Part shown: positions 44,502-54,074 of the stretch, in pieces
Position numbering within the stretch: position 1 is the first letter of the stretch
Layout: each line of letters starts with the position of its first letter
Source of the DNA: Legionella drozanskii LLAP-1
GTDB taxonomy: Bacteria > Pseudomonadota > Gammaproteobacteria > Legionellales > Legionellaceae
DNA length: 64,000 nucleotides
Assembly: GCF_001467585.1 (NCBI RefSeq)
Contig: NZ_LNXY01000027.1
Coordinates: forward strand, 257,988 to 321,987
Reading direction: 5' to 3'
Notes under the pieces: model-generated
What the model was told of the DNA's origin: nothing
Database searches by the model: none
What the model saw: only the letters and a program-made list of their open reading frames with translations
Position numbers and translations under genes: made by a program

Positions 44502-47500
44502 ATGAGTTCTATTCAAGATAGTTTAGCCTGGGCACATCCACTCGTTCGTGATTGGTTTATAAACAAATATATATCCCCTACCGAACCCCAGGAACAGGGA
44601 TGGCCATCTATTTTAGCAGGCCATACCACCTTAATTTCTGCACCGACCGGTTCAGGAAAAACCTTTGCTGCCTTTTTAATTTGCATTGACCAATTAGTTC
44701 GTCAAGCGCTAACTGAAATAGTTGATGAAACTCAGGTCATCTATATTTCCCCTCTCAAAGCCCTAACGAATGACATTGAAAAGAACTTGCTTGAGCCACT
44801 GGAGGAAATTCAGGATTTAGCCCAAGAGCGTGGCTTATTGATGAGAGAAATTCAAATTGCGGTCAGAACAGGCGACACCCTGCCTAAAGATCGGCAAGCT
44901 ATGCTGAAAAAACCTCCGCATATTATAGTGACTACGCCAGAATCGTTTTACCTCCTACTAACTGCCGAAAAAAGTCGTGCCATTCTTAAGAGCGTCAAAA
45001 CCGTGATCGTGGATGAAATTCATGCACTTGCTAATAATAAACGAGGAACTCATTTAGCCTTATCACTTGAAAGACTGGAAGCTATAACCTTAGAAAAGCC
45101 AGTACGCATTGGCTTATCGGCCACCCAGAAACCACTTGAGTTAGTGGGTGATTTTTTAGCAGGCACAAGCGGGCCGCGGCCTGTGATTGTGAACATTCGC
45201 CATAATCGTCATTTAGAACTCCGCATCGAAACCCCGGAAACTGAATTAGGTCCTGTTGCTACCAATGAAATGTGGGATCAAATTTATGATCGCATCGCTG
45301 AATTAGCGAAACAAAATCGCTCAACCTTAGTTTTTGCCAACACTAGACGCTTAGTTGAGCGCGTGGCTCATCATTTATCTGAACGATTAGATAAAGAAAA
45401 AGTAGCCGCCCACCATGGTAGCTTATCGCGCAAATTACGTTTAGTCGCAGAAACAAAATTGAAAACCGGAAAACTGCAGGTGCTTGTCGCTACCGCTTCT
45501 TTAGAATTGGGAATTGATATTGGTACTGTCGATTTAGTCTGCCAACTCGGTTCTCCCAGAGCAATTGCCATTGCTTTGCAACGTGTTGGTCGAGCCGGAC
45601 ATTGGCGTGGTGCAATTTCTAGAGGAATTTTCTTTGCAACAACCTGTGATGAATTAGTTGAATGCGCGGCACTTGTCTATGCCATTCGTACTGGCGATCT
45701 TGATCGATTAATTATCCCTGAAGAGCCTCTCGACATTTTAGCCCAGCAAATCGTTGCCAGCTGTGCCACTAATGATTGGTCTGAAGAACAGCTATATCAC
45801 TTGATGAAAAAAAGCTACCCCTATCGCAATTTATCCCGCGAAACCTTCACTGCCATACTCGAAATATTGTCAGAAGGCATCGCAGGCTCCCGGGGCCGAT
45901 ATGGTGCTTATCTTTTCCGGGATCAAGTCAATGGCTTAGTAAAAGCGCGCCGCGGCAGCCGTTTAACTGCTATTACTAGTGGCGGAGCTATTCCTGAGAA
46001 TAATTTATTTACAGTCATCACCGAATCGAATGGTCTTGTTGTAGGAACACTCGACGAAGATTTTGCTATTGAAAGTCATCGTGGCGATGTGATTTTACTG
46101 GGTAATACTTCCTGGCAAATCAAACGAATTGAGAGCAAAAAAGGACGGGTTCTTGTTGAAGACGCTCATGGAGCACCGCCCACTGTTCCTTTCTGGATAG
46201 GGGAAGCGCCTTCGAGAACAAACGAACTTTCCTTGCAAGTTTCGAATCTGCGTAAAACAATACAGACAATGATTCCTGATGAGACGCCCCCCTCCCGCGA
46301 AAAAAGAAAAGGCGAGACTGTTTGGGAGAAAGAATCCATTGGCTGGTTAAAAACCAATTGTGGGTTAAATGATAGTGGCGCCGAACAGCTCATCAATTAT
46401 ATTCTGACAGGCCGAGCAATTTTAGGCGCGGTACCCACTCAAGATACTATCATCGCCGAACGTTTTTTTGATGAAGCTGGTGGGATGCAGCTGATTATTC
46501 ACTCCCCTTTTGGTGCACGTATCAACAAGGCTTGGGGTCTTGCATTAAGAAAGCGGTTTTGCCGTTCGTTTAATTTTGAGTTACAAGCAGCCGCTACAGA
46601 TAACGGCATTGCCATTTCCTTGGCTGAACAACATAGTTTTCCCTTGGCGGATGTTTTTCATTTTTTACACCCCAATACCCTTCGCCATGTTTTAACTCAA
46701 GCTGTTTTACAATCACCCATTTTTACCACGCGATGGCGCTGGGATGCACTGCGAGCCTTGGCACTGGTTCGTTTTCGTGGTGGGCGAAAAGTACCTCCCA
46801 ATATTTTGCGCATGCTGGCTGATGATCTCTTAGCTGCTGTATTTCCTGATGCAGCAGCTTGTCAGGATAATTTGGCCGGAGAAGATATTGAACCGCCTGA
46901 TCATCCTCTTATTCATGAAACCATGAAAGATTGTCTAACTGAGGCGCTGGATATTGAAGGATTGTTGACTATTTTAACTGATATCGTGAACAAAAAAATC
47001 CAATGCTTAGCCATTGATACCCCTACTCCTTCGGTATTTTCCCATGAAATTTTAAATGCCAATCCCTACGCTTTTCTTGATGACGCCCCCTTGGAAGAAC
47101 GTAGAGCCCGAGCCGTTGAAATGCGTCGGGTCTTACCCGCAACCTTATTGCAGGATATTGGTCAATTAAATCCCCTGGCGATAACGGAAGTGCAACAACA
47201 AGCCTGGCCAGATATTAGATCCGCTGATGAACTGCACGATGTTTTACAAACGCTCATTACGCTACCCGTTAATATTCATTTAAATGAGCAGCAAAAAGCT
47301 TCACCCACTTGGGACGTTTTTTTTGCCGAATTAGTCGCTCAAGGTCGAGCTGGAAAAGCGTCCGTTCACGAGCGCTTATTTTGGATAGCGACTGAAAAAG
47401 CACAGACCTTTCATACCCTTTATCCTGAAGCGAGTTTTCACCATCATTTGAAAACGATTCAGCAAGAAAAAATTGAACCTGAAGAAGCACTGGTAGAAAT

Positions 47501-48737
47501 GATGCGCGGCTGGCTTCAATACCTCGGTCCTGTGACCCGAGATGAATTAGTTGAAATCCTTGGTCTTGAAAGTTCTGATCTTGAAAAAACGCTCTTAAAA
47601 TTAGAATCGACCGGATTAATTTTGCGTGGAAATTTTAGGGCTGGGAATCAGCTTGAATGGTGTGAACGTCGATTATTAGCAAGAATTCATTCCTATACCT
47701 TAGGTATCCTTCGCAAAGAGATTGAACCGGTCACCGCTACCCAATTTATTCATTGGCTGCTGACTTGGCAACACTTAGCACCAGGCTCACAATTGCAGGG
47801 AGAACAGGGTTTACTTGAAGTCATTAAGCAATTACAAGGCTATGAAATTCCTGCTAATGCCTGGGAAAAATTAGTCTTTGCTAAACGTGTCAAAGACTAC
47901 AATAAAGATTGGCTCGATCATCTCTGTTTTACAGGCGTCATTGGCTGGGGCCGTTTATCGCCTCATCCTGCAATCAGCCTACTCGTGGAGGAAGAAAATC
48001 AATTTAAACGCATCCTGCCAACCAGTATCACGCCAATTACTTTTTTTGTGCGTGAAAATGCCGACTGGATGGCGACTCTGCAAGCTATTCATACCATTGA
48101 TTTACAGGCTTTAAGTCATACGGCAAGAAGTATTTATGATTATTTGCAAGAAAATGGTGCTTCTTTCTTTATTGATATTGTCGAAGGAATTAACGAACTT
48201 AAGACACAAGTTGAAATGGGTTTATGGGAACTAGTGTCAGCCGGTCTTATTACCGCAGATGGTTTTGATAATCTACGCGCCCTCATCGATCCTCATCGTC
48301 GAGCAGGAAAAAGGGGCCGCCGTCTTAATTATCGACCCGCCACCGGACGTTGGTCTTTGCTGAAGACGAGAAAAGCGACGCCGAAAACACCGCCAATTGA
48401 AGCCACCTGCCTAATGTTATTAAAGCGATACGGTGTTTGCTTTCGTGATCTATTAGTAAAAGAAAAAATTAGACCGAGCTGGCGGGATTTATTAACTGCC
48501 TTTCGTCGCATGGAAGCTAGAGGAGAAATTAGGGGGGGACGATTTATTAGCGGTTTTATCGGTGAGCAATTCGCCCTGCCCTATGCCGTCGATTCTTTAC
48601 GAGCTTTCAAGAAAAAAGAACTTCATCATGAACCCGTAACTATTTCTGCCATCGATCCACTTAATTTAGTTGGGCTCATTTTACCTGGAAAACGAATTCC
48701 ATCGTTGGCAAAACATCAAGTAACTATTGCAAATTAG
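44502..48737 (+). CDS. lhr: Lhr-type superfamily 2 helicase
   Basis: The protein has 1411 residues. Helicase core: Q-motif region PTEPQEQGWPSI, motif I APTGSGKTFAAF, motif II DEIH, motif III SATQ, motif V VATASLELGIDIG and motif VI QRVGRAGHW. The Lhr-specific winged-helix and C-terminal region follows to the end, including a second large domain (about 870-1400). The length matches Lhr (about 1400-1500). Lhr unwinds nucleic acids with 3'-5' polarity and is linked to DNA repair. It is divergent from pelA and not part of the Pel operon. Confidence 0.9.
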   Translation: MSSIQDSLAWAHPLVRDWFINKYISPTEPQEQGWPSILAGHTTLISAPTGSGKTFAAFLICIDQLVRQALTEIVDETQVIYISPLKALTNDIEKNLLEPLEEIQDLAQERGLLMREIQIAVRTGDTLPKDRQAMLKKPPHIIVTTPESFYLLLTAEKSRAILKSVKTVIVDEIHALANNKRGTHLALSLERLEAITLEKPVRIGLSATQKPLELVGDFLAGTSGPRPVIVNIRHNRHLELRIETPETELGPVATNEMWDQIYDRIAELAKQNRSTLVFANTRRLVERVAHHLSERLDKEKVAAHHGSLSRKLRLVAETKLKTGKLQVLVATASLELGIDIGTVDLVCQLGSPRAIAIALQRVGRAGHWRGAISRGIFFATTCDELVECAALVYAIRTGDLDRLIIPEEPLDILAQQIVASCATNDWSEEQLYHLMKKSYPYRNLSRETFTAILEILSEGIAGSRGRYGAYLFRDQVNGLVKARRGSRLTAITSGGAIPENNLFTVITESNGLVVGTLDEDFAIESHRGDVILLGNTSWQIKRIESKKGRVLVEDAHGAPPTVPFWIGEAPSRTNELSLQVSNLRKTIQTMIPDETPPSREKRKGETVWEKESIGWLKTNCGLNDSGAEQLINYILTGRAILGAVPTQDTIIAERFFDEAGGMQLIIHSPFGARINKAWGLALRKRFCRSFNFELQAAATDNGIAISLAEQHSFPLADVFHFLHPNTLRHVLTQAVLQSPIFTTRWRWDALRALALVRFRGGRKVPPNILRMLADDLLAAVFPDAAACQDNLAGEDIEPPDHPLIHETMKDCLTEALDIEGLLTILTDIVNKKIQCLAIDTPTPSVFSHEILNANPYAFLDDAPLEERRARAVEMRRVLPATLLQDIGQLNPLAITEVQQQAWPDIRSADELHDVLQTLITLPVNIHLNEQQKASPTWDVFFAELVAQGRAGKASVHERLFWIATEKAQTFHTLYPEASFHHHLKTIQQEKIEPEEALVEMMRGWLQYLGPVTRDELVEILGLESSDLEKTLLKLESTGLILRGNFRAGNQLEWCERRLLARIHSYTLGILRKEIEPVTATQFIHWLLTWQHLAPGSQLQGEQGLLEVIKQLQGYEIPANAWEKLVFAKRVKDYNKDWLDHLCFTGVIGWGRLSPHPAISLLVEEENQFKRILPTSITPITFFVRENADWMATLQAIHTIDLQALSHTARSIYDYLQENGASFFIDIVEGINELKTQVEMGLWELVSAGLITADGFDNLRALIDPHRRAGKRGRRLNYRPATGRWSLLKTRKATPKTPPIEATCLMLLKRYGVCFRDLLVKEKIRPSWRDLLTAFRRMEARGEIRGGRFISGFIGEQFALPYAVDSLRAFKKKELHHEPVTISAIDPLNLVGLILPGKRIPSLAKHQVTIAN

Positions 48738-48775
48738 TCTATAATTTCAAATATCGATTTAGGCAGGATAACGTT

Positions 48776-49681
48776 ATGGAAAAAAAGACTGCTGCGCGTG
48801 TTAGGACTTTAATTTTAGCTACTAGTATAACGCTTCCCTCCCTAAGTTTTGCTTTACCCTATGATATTTGTTCGGATTTATCGAGTTGCGAAACCTTAGC
48901 TAACCAAGGAAATACCGAGGCACAATATAATCTTGGCGCAATCTACGATCAAGGTTTAAACGGTATAACTAAAAACACCACTGAAGCGGCAAAATGGTTC
49001 AAACAAGCAGCCAATCAAGGAAATGTATCCGCAATGATGGAATTGGGTGATCTTTATTATGACGGTAACGGTGTCCCCAAAGACTTTTCACGAGCCGTGC
49101 AATGGTATAAAAAAGCGGCAGAGTTAGGCTCAGCGAAAGGCCAGGAATATTTAGCCTATGCCTACGAAAAAGGCGAGGGTATATCACAAGATTATGCCAA
49201 AGCAGCGCTTTGGTATACCAAAGCTGCTGATCAAGGCAATACCGCTGCAATGATTTCGATGGGAAATTTTTATTATAACGGAAATGGCCTACCTCTCGAT
49301 TATTCCCAAGCCTTAAAATGGTATCAAAAAGCTGCCGATTTAGGCTCACCGATGGGGCAAGATTTAGTCGGCTATGCTTATGATCATGGGGAAGGCGTCA
49401 CTCAGGATTATACTCAAGCCATGAATTGGTATTTAAAGGCAGCTCAAGGTGGTAACAGCTTTGCATTCTATAATATTGCTCATCTCTATCGTGATGGTTT
49501 GGGTGTTCCCAAAGACAATATCAAAGCCTATGCCTGGTATTCTGCCGCCTCCGCTGCTGTTCCTAATAACAAAGACTATCAAAATGCAAAAAATGATATT
49601 TATACTTTAATTCCAGCAAATAAACGCACAGAAGCAAAAACGACTGCACAAAGTTTAATAGATCAATATGTAAGTAAATAA
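48776..49681 (+). CDS. Secreted Sel1-repeat protein
   Basis: The protein has 301 residues. The signal peptide (about 1-26, ending SFALP) is followed by six Sel1-like repeats of 36 residues, with patterns such as A.Y.LG..Y..G.GV..D...A..WY.KAA..G. Repeats 2 and 4, and 3 and 5, resemble each other most, pointing to duplication of a two-repeat unit. The Legionella proteins EnhC, LpnE and LidL are Sel1-repeat virulence factors; a similar host-contact or cell-envelope role is possible but not shown. It lies 38 bases after lhr and may share its transcript. Confidence 0.88.
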   Translation: MEKKTAARVRTLILATSITLPSLSFALPYDICSDLSSCETLANQGNTEAQYNLGAIYDQGLNGITKNTTEAAKWFKQAANQGNVSAMMELGDLYYDGNGVPKDFSRAVQWYKKAAELGSAKGQEYLAYAYEKGEGISQDYAKAALWYTKAADQGNTAAMISMGNFYYNGNGLPLDYSQALKWYQKAADLGSPMGQDLVGYAYDHGEGVTQDYTQAMNWYLKAAQGGNSFAFYNIAHLYRDGLGVPKDNIKAYAWYSAASAAVPNNKDYQNAKNDIYTLIPANKRTEAKTTAQSLIDQYVSK

Positions 49682-49827
49682 ACTAACAAAATGAATTATT
49701 CGGGCCCAGCTATTCCAGGTAGGTTAGGCCTTGGCCTCACAAATTTTTTAACTGGAGAGAACCTAAGGTTAAAAAACCTAGATCGCGAGATCTGGCATTC
49801 TATCTATAGGCTTCTCTCAGAGATTTA

Positions 49828-52449
49828 TTACAAATTATATTGGCTATCTTTCTGCTTTAAATCAGCGGAATCTGGCGGAGTATGATTTGGTTGGAACAGT
49901 GTACAATAAGGCTGCTGAGAATAATCTGCAAATTTAGATTGTTCTGAATTAAGTACCTCGTCCTCTTCTTTGGGATCATCTTCTTCAAATACATCAGTTT
50001 CCGATAAGAGATTTATACAGGATTCCATATTATTAAAAACATTCTCATAGTTTTCACCGCCTTGCTGAATAAATTCTTGAACTTTACTGAACAAAAAATA
50101 ATAAACCTCTTTATTTTTAGAGATGATAGAAAAATAGAGAGCCGATCTTCCATCTCTATCCATCTTAGTAAGCATTTCAGGATGATTGTTATAAATCGCC
50201 TCGACTGTGGACAAATCTCCCGTAACTACAGCAATAAACAGGCAAGAGACCAGGTCATTTTCTTCATTAAAAACATATTTTGCTGTCGCTAAGATATGAT
50301 CAAGCACTGCCAGCTTTTGTTCTTTCAAGGCGATGCTCAAAATAGGACCAATTGTTCCCGGTGGAAAAGGAAAAGAATTCATAGAAATTGACGAGAATAA
50401 ATAACCAAACATCTCTAGATCATCTGCTAGCACAGCAGCTTCTATCGGTGACATTTTTAAATTTTGATCCGCCTGCCAAGGATCGCAACCTTGTTCAACC
50501 AATAATTTTGCTTTGCTCTGACGTAGCTCAAAATCATCCGGGTCTGAAATCGTTGCAAATAAACCATCTTTCTGGTTAAGAGGACCGGCTTGTCTTGTTT
50601 GGATGGTATCAATCTCTTTCTGCTCTATCATTAATCGAATTGAGGTGTTAGTGCTATCAGTGTCCAAGGGTTGTAGGTATTGATAATGTCTGGCGAGTTC
50701 ATAGCCAAAAAATAGGGTAGCAATAGGATTTTCCTGTCGAAAAATATCGGGATCGCTGTCATCATTTTTGATAATGACAACGTTCATATTAAACTCCCTT
50801 GCAAGGGCTAATATGAATAAATGATCAACCCATGCCTGAGTCCCTAGAGATTGTTCCAGATAAGTGCCTCGCTCACTCTCAAGGATAGAATCTTGATATA
50901 AGGCAAAATTCAAACGAATATGCCGCGCTGCCCTGTCACGTAATTGTTGAGGAGTTAGCTCACTATTGGCGGGATCGAGCAATTTTAACTGCTCTATCAT
51001 TGCATAATAAAAGCAAGAACCATCACCATTCACATCAACGCAACGGAAACCATAGACCTTGGCATTGATAGCTAGGCGAATTTTTTCGCGGTAAGCTTCC
51101 AAAGCATTTTTATAGCTATCTTGACTAGCTTCATTAGCGATATGATGACAATAATTAAGGCCCTCGGACGCTGCCATCAATGCTGCAGAATGCTCTTCTT
51201 CTCTCAATAAACAACGCATTTTATTGTAAGAAAAATCAGTTAATAGGAAGTGATAATCGTCTAGATCTTCTTCAGAGCATTCTTTTACAAGCTCTATAAC
51301 GAAACTATACAATTCTGTTGCTTCTTTAGTTTTGTTTAATGAGAATAAATCAAGGGCCAATGAGCCCAATCCCGTGATGAGTTTTTGTTTATTAGTCTCG
51401 CTTGATTTAATTTGTTGCCTAAGCAAATTATTAAGAAATTCAATAACCGCTTGGCTATTGAAACAATAGGCCCAAAATAGCGCATTACCAAAGGCACAAG
51501 CATTTAAATCATCATTAGGATTAAGATCAACCATGCTCATTTCGCTTGTAAAACATTCTGCATAGCTTTCTAAATCATGAAGTCTGTTGCTTTTTACCGC
51601 TTTACAAAGTTCAAGATCAGTTATATTCAATCTCTCAGCTATTCCATTCGATTCATCAAATACATAGCTCACCATACGCGTATCACCACTCGTTAACACA
51701 TATTTAAATAAACGTGCTGGATTTCTTAAATCAATATTTTTTAAATTTATCAAATAACAGAAAGTTTCAAAGCTTCCGGTTCGTGCAGCATGTTCTAAAG
51801 GAGATAATGCATTATCAGGATCTTCAGCATTGATATCCTCCCCCATTTCTACTCGTTTTATTACTTCTTCACATCCAGCTTTATCCGCTGCAAACTTGTG
51901 TAACTCACTAGTTGCAGCAATGCGAGCTCGTTTTGAGCGGGAACCTGTTTCAACCTCAGCTTCATTTCCTTTATTTATTTCACTATAAGATCTTTTTTTC
52001 GTTGATTGAGGGGATGCTGGACTAAGAGTTTCGGAAGGCATACCTTCATCACCCATTAATTCATCGACTAAGGAGGCCACACTATAAGAATTTAAAGCAT
52101 CCGCATTAACAATCCCCAACGTAAAATCATCTCCATTGACACGGTTATAAAGCTCCTTTAAGGAATTCAGTGTATTATCAGCCTCATGAAAACCAACAGC
52201 CTCAAAAAAGCTCAACAATTTAAGATATTCCTCATCCAAGATGCCTTGCTGTTTTGCTCTTTGGAAGCTAATTAGGATGCTATTTCGTCTATTCCCATCC
52301 ATAAAATAATGAGCAATTTCATCTCTTGCACAACTGTAAGCTTGTTCCAAACTATCAGGAAATAGAGCGATTTCTTTTTGTAGAATATCTTCAAAAATAC
52401 TGAGATCTAACTGGTCTAGTGGTTGAGCTGTTTCTTCTTTTGAATACAC
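49828..52449 (-). CDS. Ankyrin-repeat protein with OTU-type cysteine protease domain
   Basis: The protein has 873 residues. The OTU domain (about 466-592) has VNGDGSCFYYA with Asp476 and nucleophile Cys479, helical LRDRAARHIRLN, LFILALAREFNMNVVII, and the catalytic His588 in ARHYQYL. Ankyrin-like repeats lie at about 185-240, 640-690 and 730-790. Residues 151-176 contain KKR and RSKRAR about 18 residues apart, like a bipartite nuclear localisation signal. There is no signal peptide. The start is GTG with AAGG upstream. OTU deubiquitinases are known Legionella Dot/Icm effectors (Lot family), so a host-directed ubiquitin protease is likely. Confidence 0.88.
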   Translation of the reverse strand: MYSKEETAQPLDQLDLSIFEDILQKEIALFPDSLEQAYSCARDEIAHYFMDGNRRNSILISFQRAKQQGILDEEYLKLLSFFEAVGFHEADNTLNSLKELYNRVNGDDFTLGIVNADALNSYSVASLVDELMGDEGMPSETLSPASPQSTKKRSYSEINKGNEAEVETGSRSKRARIAATSELHKFAADKAGCEEVIKRVEMGEDINAEDPDNALSPLEHAARTGSFETFCYLINLKNIDLRNPARLFKYVLTSGDTRMVSYVFDESNGIAERLNITDLELCKAVKSNRLHDLESYAECFTSEMSMVDLNPNDDLNACAFGNALFWAYCFNSQAVIEFLNNLLRQQIKSSETNKQKLITGLGSLALDLFSLNKTKEATELYSFVIELVKECSEEDLDDYHFLLTDFSYNKMRCLLREEEHSAALMAASEGLNYCHHIANEASQDSYKNALEAYREKIRLAINAKVYGFRCVDVNGDGSCFYYAMIEQLKLLDPANSELTPQQLRDRAARHIRLNFALYQDSILESERGTYLEQSLGTQAWVDHLFILALAREFNMNVVIIKNDDSDPDIFRQENPIATLFFGYELARHYQYLQPLDTDSTNTSIRLMIEQKEIDTIQTRQAGPLNQKDGLFATISDPDDFELRQSKAKLLVEQGCDPWQADQNLKMSPIEAAVLADDLEMFGYLFSSISMNSFPFPPGTIGPILSIALKEQKLAVLDHILATAKYVFNEENDLVSCLFIAVVTGDLSTVEAIYNNHPEMLTKMDRDGRSALYFSIISKNKEVYYFLFSKVQEFIQQGGENYENVFNNMESCINLLSETDVFEEDDPKEEDEVLNSEQSKFADYSQQPYCTLFQPNHTPPDSADLKQKDSQYNL

Positions 52450-52975
52450 GATTGGTTACCTTATCTTGCAAAGAATCCTTCTTTTATTACGGACTGATTA
52501 ATAATCGACCAAATGAGCGCATTATACATTAATTGATTAAAAAACGAAGATGTATTATCGGTTGGGCTTAGCCCTGAGGTATCGTCATTTTTTTTTTGAA
52601 TAATATTTCGCGCCAAATCCAGTGTTTTACTGAACCGTTCGGCGGCCAGCGACGTCTAGAAGGCCTGTCCTGAGGCACTCGAAGGGCCTGTCCTGAGGCA
52701 GGTTCTTGCCAACCAAGGCCTCGGAGACAGCGTACGCGCACCCGAGCATCCTGAGGCTCTCGAAGGACTCAGCCCGAACGGACCGAGCTACTGATTGGAG
52801 CAACCCCAGGCCTTAGCCCAACGTTCTTTGCGGAAAATTCAACCATGCAACAATGCCGGGCAAGCCCCGAGGTATTCGACAAGGCTAATAACTAGATATC
52901 TCTGTTTAAGTCTGATAAATTTTAATTCTATATCCCAAGGACTAGGGATATTCATCTATTTATAAGGAGTCGTTA
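52450..52975. repeat. Intergenic region with short dispersed repeats
   Basis: There is no gene in 526 bases. The 16-base unit GGCCTGTCCTGAGGCA occurs at 52662-52677 and 52685-52700. Further on, CCTGAGGCTCTCGAAGGACT and AGCCCGAACGG (about 52770-52781) resemble a GC-rich intergenic repeat; the latter also occurs at 30602-30612. The GC content is well above its surroundings. A ribosome site (AAGGAG) precedes the next gene at 52976. Confidence 0.6.
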
Positions 52976-53563
52976 ATGCAATCGATTATTCCTAAAACCT
53001 ATCTATCAGGGATTTTAATTATCACTGGTTTATTAATCCATTCTACGGCCTCAGCCAAAGAAATAACTTATCCTAACAGTAACGAAGGACAACTTAGGAC
53101 TATTGAACAGCTCAGTTATTCCATGAATCCTACGGGCAGACCTATGGGATTAGGAAGATATGTCAGAATTGGAGGCGTGGGTGGCATAGGGGGACCAGGT
53201 GGCGTCGGTGGCATAGGCCGACCAGGCGGAGTCGGGGGCATAGGCGGGCCGGGTGGTGTCGGCGGTGTAATAGGACCGGCTGGCATTGGCGGACCCGGAG
53301 GTGTAGGTAAACCCGGAGGCGTAGGTAAACCTGGAGGAATCGGTGGCGTAGGTCCAGCAATCGGTAAACCAGGGGGATTTGGTAAACCTGGTGGATTTGG
53401 TAATGCTGGCGGAGTCGGTACAGTTGGAGGACCAATAGGTGTTGGAGGACCCGGTGGCCCAGGGATCCCTGGTGGACCTGGCGGCCCTGGAGGAGTTGGC
53501 GGTATTGGCGGACCAGCTCAAGCACCTGGCCCAGGCGGAGCGGGTGCCCCTCGTAATTTTTAG
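52976..53563 (+). CDS. Secreted glycine-rich repeat protein
   Basis: The protein has 195 residues. The signal peptide is about 1-27 (ending TASAKE). Residues 62-190 are low-complexity repeats such as GGVGGIGGPGG, GKPGGVGKPGG and GGPGGPGGV, with about half Gly and many Pro. The order is not a strict collagen Gly-X-Y. The C-terminus is GAPRNF. A surface or matrix role is possible. The repeat array may change length by slippage. Long frames on the opposite strand here are by-products of the repetitive codons. Confidence 0.75.
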   Translation: MQSIIPKTYLSGILIITGLLIHSTASAKEITYPNSNEGQLRTIEQLSYSMNPTGRPMGLGRYVRIGGVGGIGGPGGVGGIGRPGGVGGIGGPGGVGGVIGPAGIGGPGGVGKPGGVGKPGGIGGVGPAIGKPGGFGKPGGFGNAGGVGTVGGPIGVGGPGGPGIPGGPGGPGGVGGIGGPAQAPGPGGAGAPRNF

Positions 53564-53591
53564 CTTATTCCCCCTGTAAAACTGAATTATC

Positions 53592-53617
53592 GTAGGTTAG
53601 GCTTTGGCCCGGCCTAC
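53592..53617. terminator. Hairpin between convergent genes, dispersed repeat type
   Basis: GTAGG and CCTAC arms flank the inner pairing of GGC with GCC (with two G-U pairs) around TTTG. It lies between the stops at 53563 and 53619. Similar GTAGGTT hairpins are at 54034-54056 and near 62356, and a related half at 49720, so it belongs to a small dispersed family. Confidence 0.65.
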
Positions 53618-53618
53618 T

Positions 53619-54005
53619 CTAAGAATTTTTTCCACTGGTTTTAGCTTTCAACAAATCTCTAATTTCAGTTAACAGAGTTTCTTCTTTGGTGAGCTCTGGT
53701 TCTTTTTCTCGCTTCTGCTGCAACATGTTAATAAATTTAATGATGAGAAAAATAGAAAACGCGATGAGTGTGAAATCAATAATTGTTTGTAAAAAGGAAC
53801 CCCATTTAACTACTGCAGCTCCTATTTTAAAGGATTTATCGGCAATATTTATTCCCCCAAGTAAGAGGCCGATTAAGGGCATTATAATACCATCAACCAG
53901 TGAAGAGACGATTTTGCCAAAAGCAACACCTATCACGACCGCTACAGCAAGATCCATGACATTACCACGCATGGCAAATTGTTTAAATTCAATCCAGATG
54001 CTCAT
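53619..54005 (-). CDS. mscL: Large-conductance mechanosensitive channel MscL
   Basis: The protein has 128 residues from the ATG at 54003-54005, preceded by GGAG nine bases upstream. The N-terminal amphipathic helix is [31 protein letters not shown] (broken by usual substitutions), the second helix is [16 protein letters not shown], and the end is the charged [12 protein letters not shown] helix. It releases solutes on hypo-osmotic shock in the inner membrane. Confidence 0.94.
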   Translation of the reverse strand: MSIWIEFKQFAMRGNVMDLAVAVVIGVAFGKIVSSLVDGIIMPLIGLLLGGINIADKSFKIGAAVVKWGSFLQTIIDFTLIAFSIFLIIKFINMLQQKREKEPELTKEETLLTEIRDLLKAKTSGKNS

Positions 54006-54033
54006 GAATGTTAACTCCATTTAATTTTAGAAC

Positions 54034-54056
54034 GTAGGTTGGCCTTGGCTACCTAC
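54034..54056 (-). terminator. Hairpin after lysC
   Basis: GTAGGT / ACCTAC arms, with further GGC pairing, lie 18 bases after the lysC stop and before mscL. On the minus strand it is followed by a moderately T-rich stretch. It is a relative of the hairpins at 53592 and 62356. Confidence 0.6.
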
Positions 54057-54074
54057 ATTCTCAGAGCAAAATCA

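Noticed and set aside
53150-53525. Two minus-strand frames of about 120 codons opposite the glycine-rich gene
   Set aside because: Their Ser/Thr/Tyr- and Leu/Gln/Arg-rich repeats are by-products of the Gly-rich codons; the plus strand has the signal peptide and ribosome site.
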